A stretch of DNA of 64,000 nucleotides from Nesterenkonia sp. PF2B19 (GTDB taxonomy: Bacteria; Actinomycetota; Actinomycetes; Actinomycetales; Micrococcaceae): NCBI RefSeq assembly GCF_001758425.2, contig NZ_MDSS02000003.1, positions 59,486-123,485 of the forward strand, given 5' to 3'. The notes under the pieces are model-generated. The model saw only the letters and a program-made list of their open reading frames with translations, did no database searches and was not told the origin of the DNA. Below, piece after piece: positions 24,825 through 35,500 of the stretch. A program made the position numbers and the translations under genes. Each line of letters starts with the position of its first letter. The stretch's first letter is position 1.

Positions 24825-26304
24825 GCGGACCCTGGCCCGGCTGAGTCGCTGGCCGTTGCGCCGCCAGCTGGTGGCCGGGATCGTGATGCTGCTGGTGGTG
24901 GCTACCGTCGTGATCGGGGTGGTGACGGTGGCGGTGCAGCGGCACACCGTGCTGGACCGGGTGGACGACCAGCTCGAGACCGTGCTGGAGGCGCAACGCT
25001 CCGCTGTGGAGGACGAGGCCCAGGAGATCCCCCGGATGCGGGCCCGCTCCGTGGTGGTCATCGAGGCCGACGGCGTCGAAGAGGTCGCCGAACTCACCGA
25101 TGAGTCCGGGGTGGTGTCGCCGCTCTCGGACGCGGAACGGCATCAGCTGCTCGACGGTGCGGGCCGGGAGCCCTACGCCGAGACGGTCCAGCTGAGCGAT
25201 CACGGCTCCTACCGGGTCACCTCGGCCGCCCTCGACGGCGGCGGACAGGTGGTGGTGGGGCAGTCCCTGTCCGAGGTGGACCAGACCATCCGGGACATGA
25301 CCCTGTCCTTCACCGTGGTGGGGCTGCTGGGGGTCACCCTGGCGGCCCTGGGCGGGCGCTGGATCATCCGGCTGGGGCTGCGCCCGCTGGAACGGCTGGC
25401 CCGCACGGCCTCCCAGGTGTCGCAGACCCCGCTGGCCGAGGGCACCGTCTCCATGCCCAGCCGGGTGCAGGACCAGGACACCTCACCGGGCACCGAGGTG
25501 GGGCAGGTGGGTGCGGCGCTGAACCGGATGCTGGACCATGTGGAAGACGCCATCGGCCGGCGGCAGAGCAGCGAGGACCAGCTGCGCCGGTTCATCGCCG
25601 ACGCCGGCCACGAGCTGCGCACCCCGCTGGCGGCGATCAGCGCCCACGCCCAGCTGATGGAGCGCCGCCGGACGGAGATGCCGGAGGAGCTGGGGCATTC
25701 CTCCCAGCGGATCCGCTCCGAATCGCAGCGGATGGGGCTGCTGGTGGAGGACCTGCTGCTGCTGGCCCGCCTGGACTCCGGGGTGCCGCTGGCCGAGGAA
25801 CCCGTGGAACTGGCCCGCATCCTGGTGGACGTCTCCGCGGACGCCCAGCTGACCGCCCCGGGGCATCAGTGGCACATCGACCTGCCCGAGGGCGCTGCGG
25901 ATCTGACGGTCCGCGGGGACGCCGCCCGGCTGCACCAGGTGGTGTCCAACCTGGTCAACAATGCGAAGGACCACACCCCGGAGGGCACCTCGGTGATCCT
26001 GCGCCTGCGTGCGGACCGTGCAGATGCCGTGGAGGTGACCGTCGAGGACGACGGCCCCGGCATCCCGGAGGAGCTGCAGCCCCGCATCTTCGACCGGTTC
26101 GTGCGCGGCGACGGCGCTCGCAGCCGCGGCGATGCCGAGGCCGGTCAGGGCAACACCGGCCTGGGGATGGCGATCTGCGCGGCGATCGTCCACGCCCACC
26201 GGGGGACTATCCGCTGTGAGTCCCGGCCGGGCCGCACCCGGTTCGTCATTCGGCTGCCTGCGGCTCCTCACTCGGCGGGTCCGGCAGCTTCTGCGCGAGG
26301 ATGA
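24817..26304 (+). CDS. Sensor histidine kinase (HAMP, HisKA, HATPase)
   Basis: 495 aa. Two TM helices (near residues 20-42 and 165-185) enclose an extracytoplasmic sensor domain of about 120 aa. Then come HAMP, the H-box FIADAGHELRTPLAAISAHAQLMERRR, the N-box NLVNNAKDHTPEGT, G1 DDGPGIPEE and G2 GNTGLGMAI. Partner of the regulator just upstream. Its 3' end overlaps the convergent methyltransferase by 59 bp. Confidence 0.93.
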   Translation: MSERTLARLSRWPLRRQLVAGIVMLLVVATVVIGVVTVAVQRHTVLDRVDDQLETVLEAQRSAVEDEAQEIPRMRARSVVVIEADGVEEVAELTDESGVVSPLSDAERHQLLDGAGREPYAETVQLSDHGSYRVTSAALDGGGQVVVGQSLSEVDQTIRDMTLSFTVVGLLGVTLAALGGRWIIRLGLRPLERLARTASQVSQTPLAEGTVSMPSRVQDQDTSPGTEVGQVGAALNRMLDHVEDAIGRRQSSEDQLRRFIADAGHELRTPLAAISAHAQLMERRRTEMPEELGHSSQRIRSESQRMGLLVEDLLLLARLDSGVPLAEEPVELARILVDVSADAQLTAPGHQWHIDLPEGAADLTVRGDAARLHQVVSNLVNNAKDHTPEGTSVILRLRADRADAVEVTVEDDGPGIPEELQPRIFDRFVRGDGARSRGDAEAGQGNTGLGMAICAAIVHAHRGTIRCESRPGRTRFVIRLPAAPHSAGPAASARG

Positions 26305-27063
26305 TGATCTCGGGGGAGTCCTCGGCGAGTTCCTCCCGGTCCCAGTCTCCCCAGACCTCGGCGACCACGAAACCGGCCTGCCCCAGGGACTCCACCAGCG
26401 TGGCCAGGCTCCGGTAGCGCAGGGTCTCGTGGACCACCAGGTGTCGTCCGTCGGGCAGCACCGTGTGGCCGCGGTGGGTGATCAGCGGGCCGTCGTCGGC
26501 GGCGTCAGCGAGGTCGCATCCACCCCGGCGAGCTCCACCCAGGAGGTGAACTCGCCGCCGTCGGGATGCGGCTGGGTCTCCCGGGTGTGCTCGGCGTCCC
26601 AGGCGTCCAGCTCCAGGGCCTCCGGGTTCCGGGACTCGAAGGCCAGCCAGCCGCCGTCGGCCAGGTTCCGGTGGGCGTGGGCCAGCACCTCGTCCCAGGC
26701 CGCGCGGGGCAGGAAGTACTGGGCTACGTGGCCCTCCATGACGGCGACGTCGGCCGCCGCCGTCGGCAGCTGCTCCGCGGTGCCATGGATCCAGGTGACG
26801 GCATCGCCGCCCGGCCGGGTGCGGGCGACCTCGATCATCGCCTCCGAGGGGTCCACTCCGGTGACCTGCAACCCTCGACGAGCCAGCTCCACTCCGAGCA
26901 CCCCGGTGCCGCAGCCGATGTCGGTGACCCGCCGAGCGTCCTTCTGCTCGATCAGCGCGGTGTAGAACTCGTGGTCCCAGCCGCCGGAGTTCTCGACGTC
27001 GTAGACGCGCACCATCTCCGGGTGTTCCGTCCACGGGCCCTCGACGGTGACGGTCTCGCCCAT
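26246..27063 (-). pseudogene. Class I SAM-dependent methyltransferase, frameshifted
   Basis: ATG 27063 reads MGETVTVEGPWTEHPEMVRVYDVENSGGWDHEFY. The SAM-binding motif I is VTDIGCGTGVLG; VTGVDPSEAMIEVAR and DVAVMEGHVAQYFL follow. After about 26510 the frame changes, and the C-terminal part (DLADAADDGPLITHRGHTVLPDGRHLVVHETLRYRS...IIILAQKLPD) is in the next frame. One missing base restores about 272 aa. Translation is coupled to the S9 peptidase stop upstream (TGATG). Substrate unknown. Confidence 0.85.
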
Positions 27064-29321
27064 CAGAACCGCCGCTCGGCCGCGCCCAGGTGGTGCGCCA
27101 GGAAGGCGTAGTCCCAGGCGCGCTCCTTCCAGGACTCGTAGCGGCCGGAGGCGCCGCCGTGGCCGCCGTCCATCTCGATCTTCAGCACCACCGGCGCCTC
27201 GCCCTGCTGATGCTCGCGCAGCCGCTGCACCCATTTGGCGGGCTCCACGTACAGCACCCGGGTGTCATGCAGACTGGTGACCGCGGCGATGGCCGGGTAG
27301 CGGGTGTCCCGGACGTTCTCATAGGGGGAGTAGGACTTCATGTAGGCGTAGACCTCGGCGTCCTGGATCGGGTTGCCCCATTCCTCCCACTCCAGGGCGG
27401 ACAGCGGCAGGTCCGGGTCCAGGATGGAGGTCAGGTTGTCCACGAACGGCACCTGCGCGACGATCGCGGTGTACTTCTCCGGGGCCATGTTCGCGATCGC
27501 GCCCATCAGCAGTCCGCCGGCGGATCCGCCGAGGGCCGCGATGCGCGCCGGGTCCGCCCAGTCGGCCTCCACCAGCTGGTCGGTGGCGGAGAGGAAGTCA
27601 CTGAACGTGTGGGTCTTGGTCAGCTTCTTGCCGTCCTCGTACCACCAGCGTCCCAGCTCCCCGCCGCCGCGCACATGGGCGATGGCGAACACGATCCCAC
27701 GGTCCAGCAGGGACAGGCGGGGGATCCCGAAGGACGGGTCCATGCTCATCTCATAGGAGCCGTAGCCGTAGACCAGAGTCGGGTTGGTGCCGTCCGGGGC
27801 GACGTCGCGGTGGTGCATCACGGTGACCGGGACCTGCACCGGGGAGCCGTCCGGCGCGGTGCCGTCCCCGGGTGCCCAGATCCGGGTGGCGCGGTAGGCA
27901 GAGAGGTCGACGTCGTGGACCGGGGTCTCGCGGCGCAGGATCGGGGTGGGCGCAGCGGCGTCCCCGCCGTCGTCGGAGGGGGCGGCATGCGGGATGTCAT
28001 AGATGCGCGGCGGCGTGAACCAGGAGGTGTACAGCACCCGGAACAGGGGGGCCTCATGCTCGGCGGAGGTCACCGCGCAGGTGAACAGCTCCTCCTCGAA
28101 CCCCGGCCCGGGAAGCGACGACGTCGGCACCGCCGCGCCGCCGTCGCGGACGTTGCGCAGTGCGTCCAGGGAGAGCAGCTGCACGGACTCCACGGTGTCG
28201 CGCCGGGCGCTGACCAGCACCTGGGCGGCCGTGACGGTGACGCCTTCGAGTTTGACGGTGTCCTCGTGAGGGAGCACGGTGGTGCCCAGGTCCAGGGGGT
28301 CTTCGGACCGCTGGGCGGCCAGCGCCTCTGCGGTGGTCAGGCTCAGCGCATTGTTCGGGCCCCCGGCATTGTGGGTGACCAGCAGCTTCCGCTCGCCGTC
28401 GAGCTCGATCGGGTCCACGCTGTGCAGCAGCCGGCGGTCCGCGGAGATCAGCAGCACCGGCTCGGCGTCGGGGTCGGTGAGGTCCAGCAGGCGGGACTCG
28501 TCATACTCGGAATTGCCGGAGAGGATGATCAGCTCGCGCTTGTCCGAGGAGACCCCGAACCCGCTCCAGAGCTGCTCGTCGGTGATCTCCAGCAGCAGCC
28601 GATCCTCGGAGGCGTCGGTGCCCAGAGTATGGACGTAGAGACGCCAGGGCCTCCAGGACTCGTCGGCCACCATGTAGTAGGCGCGCGACCCGGTGGGGTC
28701 CAGGACGGCGGCGCCGTGGACGTCCTCGACGGTCTCTGGCAGGTTCTCCCCGGTGGTGAGGTCCCGGAAGCGCAGGGTGTGCCGTTCGTCCCCGGTGGTG
28801 TCCTCGCAGTAGGCGAGCAGCCGGCCGGACTCGTCGATGCTCATCCCGCCGAGCTGGTAGAAGGCGTGGGGCTTCGCCTCGGCGTTGGTGTCGAAGTAGG
28901 TGACCTCACCGTCGAGCGGCTCCCCGGGCTGCACCTCGGGTGGGGTCCAGGCGTCCAGGGATCGGGACTCGGGAGCTTCTGACTCCGGGGCGCTCACCGG
29001 CACACGGCAGTAGATCGGGTGCTGCTCGCCCTCGATGGTGCGGGTGAAGTACCAGAACCCGCCGCGCCGGGAGGGCACCGTGAGGTCGGTCTCCACGGTG
29101 CGGTGCTTGATCTCGGAGAAGATCGCCTCACGCAGCGGCTCCTGGTCCGCGGTGACGGCGTCGGTGTAGCGGTTCTCCGCGTGCAGGTGCTCCAGGACCT
29201 CCTGGGACTCCTTGTCCCGCAGCCACTCATAGGGATCGGTGACAGTGTCCCCGTGGTGGACACGGATGGTGGGGACCTTCTTCGCCTCCGGGGGAGCGGG
29301 AATCGTGGTGGTCTCAGACAT
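27063..29321 (-). CDS. ptrB: S9 family peptidase, oligopeptidase B-like
   Basis: 752 aa cytoplasmic serine peptidase. The N-terminal beta-propeller opens with DPYEWLRDKESQEVLEHLHAENRYTDAV. The catalytic domain has YGSYEMSMDPSFGIPRLSLLDRGIVFAIAHVRGGGELGRWWYEDGK, the nucleophile Ser in LGGSAGGLLMGAIANM, Asp in HDTRVLYVEPAKW and His in MDGGHGGASGRY. It cleaves short peptides after basic residues. Start at 29321 (MSETTTIPAPPEA), a few codons inside the longer frame. Confidence 0.92.
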   Translation of the reverse strand: MSETTTIPAPPEAKKVPTIRVHHGDTVTDPYEWLRDKESQEVLEHLHAENRYTDAVTADQEPLREAIFSEIKHRTVETDLTVPSRRGGFWYFTRTIEGEQHPIYCRVPVSAPESEAPESRSLDAWTPPEVQPGEPLDGEVTYFDTNAEAKPHAFYQLGGMSIDESGRLLAYCEDTTGDERHTLRFRDLTTGENLPETVEDVHGAAVLDPTGSRAYYMVADESWRPWRLYVHTLGTDASEDRLLLEITDEQLWSGFGVSSDKRELIILSGNSEYDESRLLDLTDPDAEPVLLISADRRLLHSVDPIELDGERKLLVTHNAGGPNNALSLTTAEALAAQRSEDPLDLGTTVLPHEDTVKLEGVTVTAAQVLVSARRDTVESVQLLSLDALRNVRDGGAAVPTSSLPGPGFEEELFTCAVTSAEHEAPLFRVLYTSWFTPPRIYDIPHAAPSDDGGDAAAPTPILRRETPVHDVDLSAYRATRIWAPGDGTAPDGSPVQVPVTVMHHRDVAPDGTNPTLVYGYGSYEMSMDPSFGIPRLSLLDRGIVFAIAHVRGGGELGRWWYEDGKKLTKTHTFSDFLSATDQLVEADWADPARIAALGGSAGGLLMGAIANMAPEKYTAIVAQVPFVDNLTSILDPDLPLSALEWEEWGNPIQDAEVYAYMKSYSPYENVRDTRYPAIAAVTSLHDTRVLYVEPAKWVQRLREHQQGEAPVVLKIEMDGGHGGASGRYESWKERAWDYAFLAHHLGAAERRF

Positions 29322-29361
29322 GGGCACCATTCAACCAGAGGGCGGTGTCACGGCTGTCTCG

Positions 29362-30032
29362 TCAGGCCCGGCCGTTCAGATCCAGGCGGGCCTGGGCGAC
29401 GATGACGGCCAGCTGGGCGCTGGTGTCCGCCCCGATCTTGGCCCGCGCGCTGGCAGGGTGCTCTTGACGGTGCTCGGCGAGATGAACAGCTCACTTGCGA
29501 TGTCTTCATAGGTGTTGCCGTCACCGATCAGCCGGGCCACGGCGATCTCGCGCTCAGCGAGTCGGCTCACGCGTCGACGGGCCGACTCGCAGACCGGCTC
29601 CGTCCGCGGGCCGACGTAGCTGGCGATCAGCCGGGAGGTCATCGCCGGTGAGATCATCGGGTCGCCGTCGTGGGCCATGCGCAGGGCGGTGGCGAGGAAT
29701 TCGGTAGCGTCCTCCTTCAGGAGGAAGCCGGTGGCCCCGGCGTCGAGGGCGCCATGCAGGTGGGTGTCCGTGCCGAAGGCGGTCACCGCCAGGACGGCGG
29801 GCGGGGCCAGCTGCTCGCGGAGCCGGCGGATGGCCTCGACGCCGTCCATGCCTGCACCCAGGTGCAGGTCCATCACGACGACGTCGGGCCGGTGGGTGCG
29901 GACGGCGTCGATCGCCTCGGCACCCGACGGGGCGGTGGCGACGACGGCGATGTCCTCCTCGCCGCTCAGGATGTTCTGCAACGAGCCCAGGACCAGGGCG
30001 TCGTCGTCGACCATCACCACAGAGAGCATCAC
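29362..30032 (-). pseudogene. NarL/LuxR-type response regulator, frameshifted at the C-terminus
   Basis: Receiver domain with VVMVDDDALVLG, phosphoacceptor VVMDLHLG and KED. LuxR helix-turn-helix: VSRLAEREIAVARLIGDGNTYEDIASELFISPSTVKSTL. The open frame then runs into a meaningless tail to 29376, but the adjacent frame gives the expected end SARAKIGADTSAQLAVIVAQARLDLNGRA with TGA at 29362-29364. One base is missing near 29456 (CTGGCC to CTGCC). The GTG start at 30032 is set by TAGACT 6 nt before it. Operon partner of the kinase upstream. Confidence 0.88.
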
Positions 30033-30038
30033 GCGGGA

Positions 30039-30044
30039 AGTCTA
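30039..30044 (-). promoter_or_regulatory. Leaderless -10 box TAGACT for the NarL-type regulator
   Basis: TAGACT lies 6 nt before GTG 30032. It makes GTG the likely start over the ATG three bases on. Confidence 0.5.
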
Positions 30045-30104
30045 CCAACTGGGGGCTGACGCGACGGGGGAGCCCCAGGTCAGAGGCGGGGGACGGGCCG
30101 CGGC

Positions 30105-31336
30105 TCAGCCGGGCGGCTCGGCGGCCTCGGGCGGAGGCCAGGGCAGCCGGACGGTGAGGATGAAGCGGCCCTCGTGCTGATGAGTCTCCACTGTGCCGCC
30201 GAGCGCCCGGGCCCGTTCCTCCAGGCCGACCAGACCCGTGCCGGAGCCGGCGGTGAAGCGGGGATGCTCGGGGAGCCGGTTGGTGACCCGCAGATCGATC
30301 CCCTGGCCCTCGCCGCCGGTCAGGCTGATCTCCGCGGTGCGGTCGCTGCTGTGCCGCAGCACGTTGGTCAGGGCTTCCTGGAGGATGCGGCGGACCGCGT
30401 GCTGCAGGGCGTCAGGGGCTGAGGAGAAGCCGTCGACGAGCACGAAGGGACGCACGTCCACGCCGCCGGCCGCGGCCTCGGCGAACAGGGCCTGCAGGTC
30501 GGTGACCCCGCGCGGGAGGGTGCCGGGGCGGCGTCGCTGGCGTCGCCTTCACGCAGGGAGGTCAGCAGGGTGCGCAGATTGGTCAGTGCCCGGTCCGCAT
30601 AGTGCCGGGTGGTGCGCAGCTCGTCACCGAGGCGTGGGTCACCGGAGTGCTGCGCGGCCTTCTCCAGCCCGCCCACGTGCAGGGAGAGCCCGGAGAGGTC
30701 GGAGGCCAACGTGTCGTGGACCTCCCGGGCCAGGATCTGCCGCTCCTGCTGACGGGTCAGCTGCTCGGTGAGCGCCTCGTTGCTGTGCTCGGCGGCGCGG
30801 GCGTGGGCCTCGGCGGTGCGGGCGGACCGGCGCTGCCGCACGCCCAGGGAGATCCCCAGCACCAGGCCCAGGCACAGGACCGTGACGACCGCGACCAGGA
30901 TCTGCCCGGTGCGCTGGTAGTCCGGATCCGGCCAGCCGGTGAGGGCGTACAGATGCAGGCCCGTGCAGATCAGGATGACGGCGAATCCGGCGGCGGCGAC
31001 CGCCCAGTGCCAGCGACGCTCGGCCCGGACCACCCACACGGTCAGCCCCACGGCCAGGACGAAGGGGTCCAGGCGCAGCAGCAGTGCGACGACGGTGCCG
31101 GCGATCATCGGCACCAGCGGAGCGCGCCGGTAGAAAGGCAGTGTGAGCAGGGCCAGCATCGCCGCCCCGATCATGATGGCGCCGAGAGTGGTCGGTTCGT
31201 CCGTCGCCGGGTCGATGTACCCCGGGTTCGTCATCGCCGTCGACACCGTCACCAGGAGCCCGGTGCTCATCATCACCAGCACGACGATGCCGGAGAGGAT
31301 GACGCGCACGGCCCGGGGCCACGATCGGGGGAACAT
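30105..31336 (-). pseudogene. HisKA_3-type sensor histidine kinase, frameshifted
   Basis: The N-terminal half has about six TM helices (VILSGIVVLVMMSTGLLVTVSTAM...). Then comes the HisKA_3 H-box REVHDTLASDLSGLSLHVGGLEKAA. The frame fails near 30532, where CCCCC has become CCCC (GDASDAAP then GTLPRGVTDLQALF). The HATPase part continues in the next frame: RRILQEALTNVLRHSS, GSGTGLVGLEERARALGG. Restored length is about 410 aa. Together with the regulator downstream it forms a two-component system. Confidence 0.88.
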
Positions 31337-31342
31337 GCCGTC

Positions 31343-31348
31343 AGTGTA
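31343..31348 (-). promoter_or_regulatory. Leaderless -10 box TACACT for the kinase gene
   Basis: TACACT lies 6 nt before ATG 31336, matching the same hexamer used by menC. Confidence 0.5.
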
Positions 31349-31377
31349 CTGAGGCGCTCTGACATGCGGACACGGCG

Positions 31378-31425
31378 GATCGGGCGGCTCAGTATGCCCG
31401 ATCAGGCATCCTTGTCTGCCCGATC
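31378..31425. promoter_or_regulatory. Three GCCCGATC sites between the kinase and its divergent neighbour
   Basis: GCCCGATC occurs at 31396-31403 and 31418-31425 (22 bp apart, two helical turns), within longer TGCCCGATCAG repeats, and in reverse at 31378-31385. The site lies in the 177-bp divergent promoter region, so it is a candidate binding site of the linked NarL-type regulator. Confidence 0.45.
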
Positions 31426-31513
31426 AGCGGTGCCGGTGATGCGCGCAGTCCGAGAAGCTCGAATCAGCACAGAGTGCTTCACTCGCAGACCGATGAAGAA
31501 AGCAGGTTGAACC

Positions 31514-32437
31514 ATGTCGACCACCTATCCGGATCCCGCCGCCGTCGAGGCCGGGCCGAGCAGGAACATCCTTGGGATCATCGCACTGATCACGGCGATC
31601 CTCGGGGCGATCTTCGCCTGTGTGCCGGGCGCCCTGATCCTGGGCTGGGTGCTGCTGCCCATCGCGTTCGTCCTGGCCCTGGTGTCCCTGTTCCTGAAGG
31701 GGAAGAAGCGTGGCGCAGGCATCGCCGGGCTGATCGTCTCCGTGGTGGGCACCGTCGTCGGGATCATCGTGTTCTTCGCCGTGGTGGCCGACGCCTTCGA
31801 TGAGGCCTTCAACGACGAGACCACCGTCTCCACCGCCGCGGAGGAGGGCGACGACGCGGAGTACGGTGACGCCGAAGCGGGCGGCTCGGAGGTCGGCGGC
31901 TCTGACGACGCGGCCGCCGCTGCCGAGGAAGAGGCCGACCAGGAGGAGGCCGACGCCGCGGCGACCTCGGAGGATGAGGACGACGAGGCCTCCGCCGATG
32001 ACGCCGAGCCGGGCACCCGCGCGAACCCGTATCCGCTGGGTTCGGAGATCTCCACCTCCGACTGGGCGGTGACCGTCAACGGGGTGGACCTCGACGCCAC
32101 CGACGCCGTGCTGGCGGAGAACCCGTACAACGAGGACCCGGAGGAGGGGCACACCTACATCCTGGTGGACCTCAGCGTCCAGTACACCGGTGACGACCCC
32201 GAGGGCGACACCCCGTGGGTCAGCGTCGACTACGTCTCCCCGGCGGGCAACACGTTCCGCTCCTCCGACAGGGTCACCGTGACACCGGACAGCTTCGACT
32301 CCATGAGCACGCTGTACGAAGGCGCCTCCACCACCGGCAACGTCGCCCTCCATGTGCCGGCCGACGGCGTGGAGGACGGCGTGCTGACGGTGTCGCCCGG
32401 CATGTTTGCCGACGACGTGTTCGTCGCGGTGGACTGA
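31514..32437 (+). CDS. Membrane-anchored DUF4352-like protein
   Basis: 307 aa. Two TM helices (residues about 18-60 and 70-95: LGWVLLPIAFVLALVSLFLK, GIAGLIVSVVGTVVGIIVFFAVVADAF) form a DUF4190-like hairpin. A long acidic linker rich in E, A, D follows. The C-terminal beta-rich domain of about 130 aa (NPYPLGSEISTSDWAVTVNGVDLDATD...YILVDLSVQYTGDD) is DUF4352-like. It is divergent from the kinase and shares its upstream repeats, so it is the probable output of that system. Confidence 0.75.
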   Translation: MSTTYPDPAAVEAGPSRNILGIIALITAILGAIFACVPGALILGWVLLPIAFVLALVSLFLKGKKRGAGIAGLIVSVVGTVVGIIVFFAVVADAFDEAFNDETTVSTAAEEGDDAEYGDAEAGGSEVGGSDDAAAAAEEEADQEEADAAATSEDEDDEASADDAEPGTRANPYPLGSEISTSDWAVTVNGVDLDATDAVLAENPYNEDPEEGHTYILVDLSVQYTGDDPEGDTPWVSVDYVSPAGNTFRSSDRVTVTPDSFDSMSTLYEGASTTGNVALHVPADGVEDGVLTVSPGMFADDVFVAVD

Positions 32438-32453
32438 GGGACCCGGAGGACGT

Positions 32454-32509
32454 ACACGACGACGGCGGGCGGGTGACCGCGAGAGGCCACCCGCCTGCCG
32501 TCGTCGTGT
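32454..32509. terminator. Strong bidirectional hairpin terminator
   Basis: 22-bp arms 32454-32475 and 32488-32509 (acacgacgacggc.. / ..gccgtcgtcgtgt) pair with one G-T wobble around a 12-nt loop. It lies 17 bp after the stop at 32437 and 28 bp before the convergent hsdR stop at 32538, so it serves both. Confidence 0.8.
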
Positions 32510-32537
32510 GTGGTGGTGTGGCTGCGCGTCGGCGTGG

Positions 32538-35500
32538 TCAGGTCGCGATGCGGTCCGTGGCGTCGGGGCCGGGGGATTCGAACTGGGTGGCCTCACTCTC
32601 GGAGGGTGTGGCGCGGCGTCGGATCTTCTCGATGATGTCGATGACGACGTCGACGCGGTCATCCCCGATGACGCTGTCCGGGTCTCCGTTGTCACTGAGC
32701 GGGGACTCGTAGAGCGCCTCCACGGTCATGGCCCCGTTGGCGGTGAGGTAGTCGATGACCTGGTCGATGAACCGCAGCTGCTGCGCGGAGAAGGTGGAGC
32801 CGGCGATGAACTCGTTGAAGCTGGCCTGTACGGCGGTGCGGTCCAGACCCACCAGGGAGCGGACGAACAGGCCCAGTCCCTGGGCCTCCTCGGCCGCGGC
32901 CTGGATGTCCGCCCGGGTCCCGGCACCGGATTCGAGGAGCATCTCCTCCAGCGCGGCGAGGTCCTGGCTGGTGAGCTGACGGTTGTGACGCAGCTTCTGC
33001 AGGGCCAGCGTGTCCATCTGGGATTCCAGGAATCGTGTGGCCTTGTCCTTGAACCGACGCATGTCTGTCCCCGGGGTGGTCCGGGCCAGGTCCACCTCGC
33101 GGGCTTCGATCAGCTCGTCGGTGAACGTGGTGTGGACCGGCTTCCAGGTGCGCTTGTCCACGTAGACGATGAGGTCGCGGAGCCGCCGTCGGACGTCTTC
33201 GAGCATCAGGGCGGAGGTGTCCTGCCACCAGGTGTCATCGGCCAGCTCCTCCAGCAGGCGGGCCTGGGCCTTCACCGTGGGCACGTTGACCTTGGTCAGC
33301 AGGTTGGTGGCGATGTCCTGGATCCGGTGCTGCTGGGTCTGGAAAGCGCTGCTGTCGCCGAGCAGCTGCGCCAGCTGGGCGCGCAGCACGGTGAGGTCGA
33401 AGGTCTTGGCCTCTTCCTTGTCGCGCTGCGCACCGGTGGGAAGCCGTCCGAGGGTCGCGGCGACGTGCTCAGCCTCGGCCGGGTCGAGTCTCTCCCAGGC
33501 CTCCGAGGAGGAGTAGGTCTCCACCAACTGACGGTGGGGTCGGACCTGCACGTTGTGGGGGTTCATACCGAGCACGTGATGCCGGGCGGCATGGGCGATG
33601 TCGGCGTGGAGATGGTCCGCCCGGTATTCGACGGCGTCGACGACGGCGTGCCCCAGGTCAGGTCTGCCGAGAGTCCCGTTGCCGGTGGGGGAGCGCCCGG
33701 TGCCGTGGCGCAGCGTGGTCAGCAGCTCCACCCGGTGGCGGAAGAGGCGCTCGCTGAGGGACTGCGGGCGGGCGGCCTCCCGTTCGGGCAGGTCGGCGTT
33801 GAAGAATTCGACGTTGCCGCAGACGTCCAGGATCAGGAACTCGGTCTTGTCCTGGCCGGGGCCGAAGAGGTCTCGGCGGGTGCGGGTGCCGCGGCCGACC
33901 ATCTGCCAGAACTTGGTCTTGGAGTAGACGGGTTTGAAGAACAGCAGGTTCACGGCCTCGGGCACGTCGATGCCGGTGTCGAGCATGTCGACGGTGATGG
34001 CGATGTGCGGCTCGGCCTCCGGGACGCTGAAGGAGTCGATGAGGTCCTGGGCGTGCTCGACCTGATGGGTGATCACGCGTGCGAAGGTTCCGCCGTACAG
34101 GGGGTATTGCCGGTTGAAGCGCTGGTAGATGAAGTCGGCGTGCTGCTGGTTCTTCGCGAAGATGATGGTCTTGCCCAGCCGGTCTCCGCCGGCGACGGTG
34201 ATGCCGTGGGTCATGAGCTCGGTGAGGACCTTGTCCACCGTGTCCTCGTTGAAGAGCCGCTGATTCATCTCGGCGGAGGTGACGGCGTCGGGGATCTCAC
34301 CGTCCTCGTCCCACTCCAGAGCGTCCCAGGCGAGCTTGTCCTCCTCGGAGAGCTCGTCGTAGCTGATGCCGCGGTCCAGGAAGCGGGTTCCCAGGGTCAG
34401 GGTGCGGGGCGGGACGAGGTAGCCGTCGTCGATGGCCTCCTCGAGCGAGTAGGCGTCCGTGGGGACCCCGGGCTCCTGTTCGAAGAGCAGGTAGGTGTTC
34501 TTGTCCACCTGGTCCACCGGGGTGGCGGTGAGCCCGAGCAGCAGGGAGTCGAACCAGTCGAAGATGCTGCGGTACTTCTGGTAGACGGAGCGGTGGGCTT
34601 CGTCCACGATGACCAGATCGAAGTATCCGGGGCTGAAGGGGCCGGTCTGCTTCTCGGTGTACTCCCGGATCCGGTTGAGCATGGTCGGGTAGGTGGAGAC
34701 GAAGATCCGCGCGTCCTGGTCCTTCTCCTCCACCAGGTTCACCGGGGGCTCCTGGGGGAGGTGCTCCTTGAACGCGTTGACGGCCTGCCGCACCAGGGCG
34801 GTGCGGTCGGCGAGGAACAGGACACGTTTGACCCATCCGGCCCGCAGCATCTGGTCCACCAGGGCGATGACGGTACGGGTCTTGCCGGTGCCGGTGGCCA
34901 TGACCAGTAGGGCGGCCCGCTGACGGTCGGTGAAGGACTCGCCGACGGTACGGATGGCGTGGGTCTGATAGTCGCGTTCGACGATGTCGGCATTGATGGG
35001 TGTCTCGGGCAACGGCCGCCGGCGGCGCCGGGATTGCAGGCGCCAGGCGAGCTCCTCCTTCCGGAGGAAGCCGCGGACCTCCCGGGGCGGGTAGCCGGAG
35101 GCGTCGTCCCACAGCCAGGTGGTGCTGCCGTTGGTGTAGAAGATCAGGGGACGCTGAGGGTGTTCGGCTTCGAGGGCGTCGGCGTAGAGGCGGGCCTGCT
35201 CCTGCCCGGCCTCGGCGTTTCGGCTCGTGCGTTTGGCCTCCACGACGGCGAGGGGGCGGCCGTCGTCGCCCCAGAGGACGTAGTCGGCGTAGAGGGTCTG
35301 ACCGGTGTGCGGGTGCGTGAGCCTGACTTCGGTCTCGGCGTGGTTCGGCGGGGTGCGGCCGTCTCCTGGTGTCGTGAGGGTCCAGCCGGCCTCGCTGAGG
35401 TCGAGGTCGATGTAGCGCGTGCGTGTGGCGGCCTCGTCGTAGTCGCGGGTGTCGCGGACCTGCTTAGCCCGCTGCGCCTCGGCCACCTGGGCGCGGACCG

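Noticed and set aside
32406..34910. 834-codon open frame on the plus strand opposite hsdR
   Set aside because: It is antisense to a gene with clear helicase and nuclease motifs; its composition (V/G/Q/D/E-rich, no motifs) is typical of a GC-rich shadow frame.
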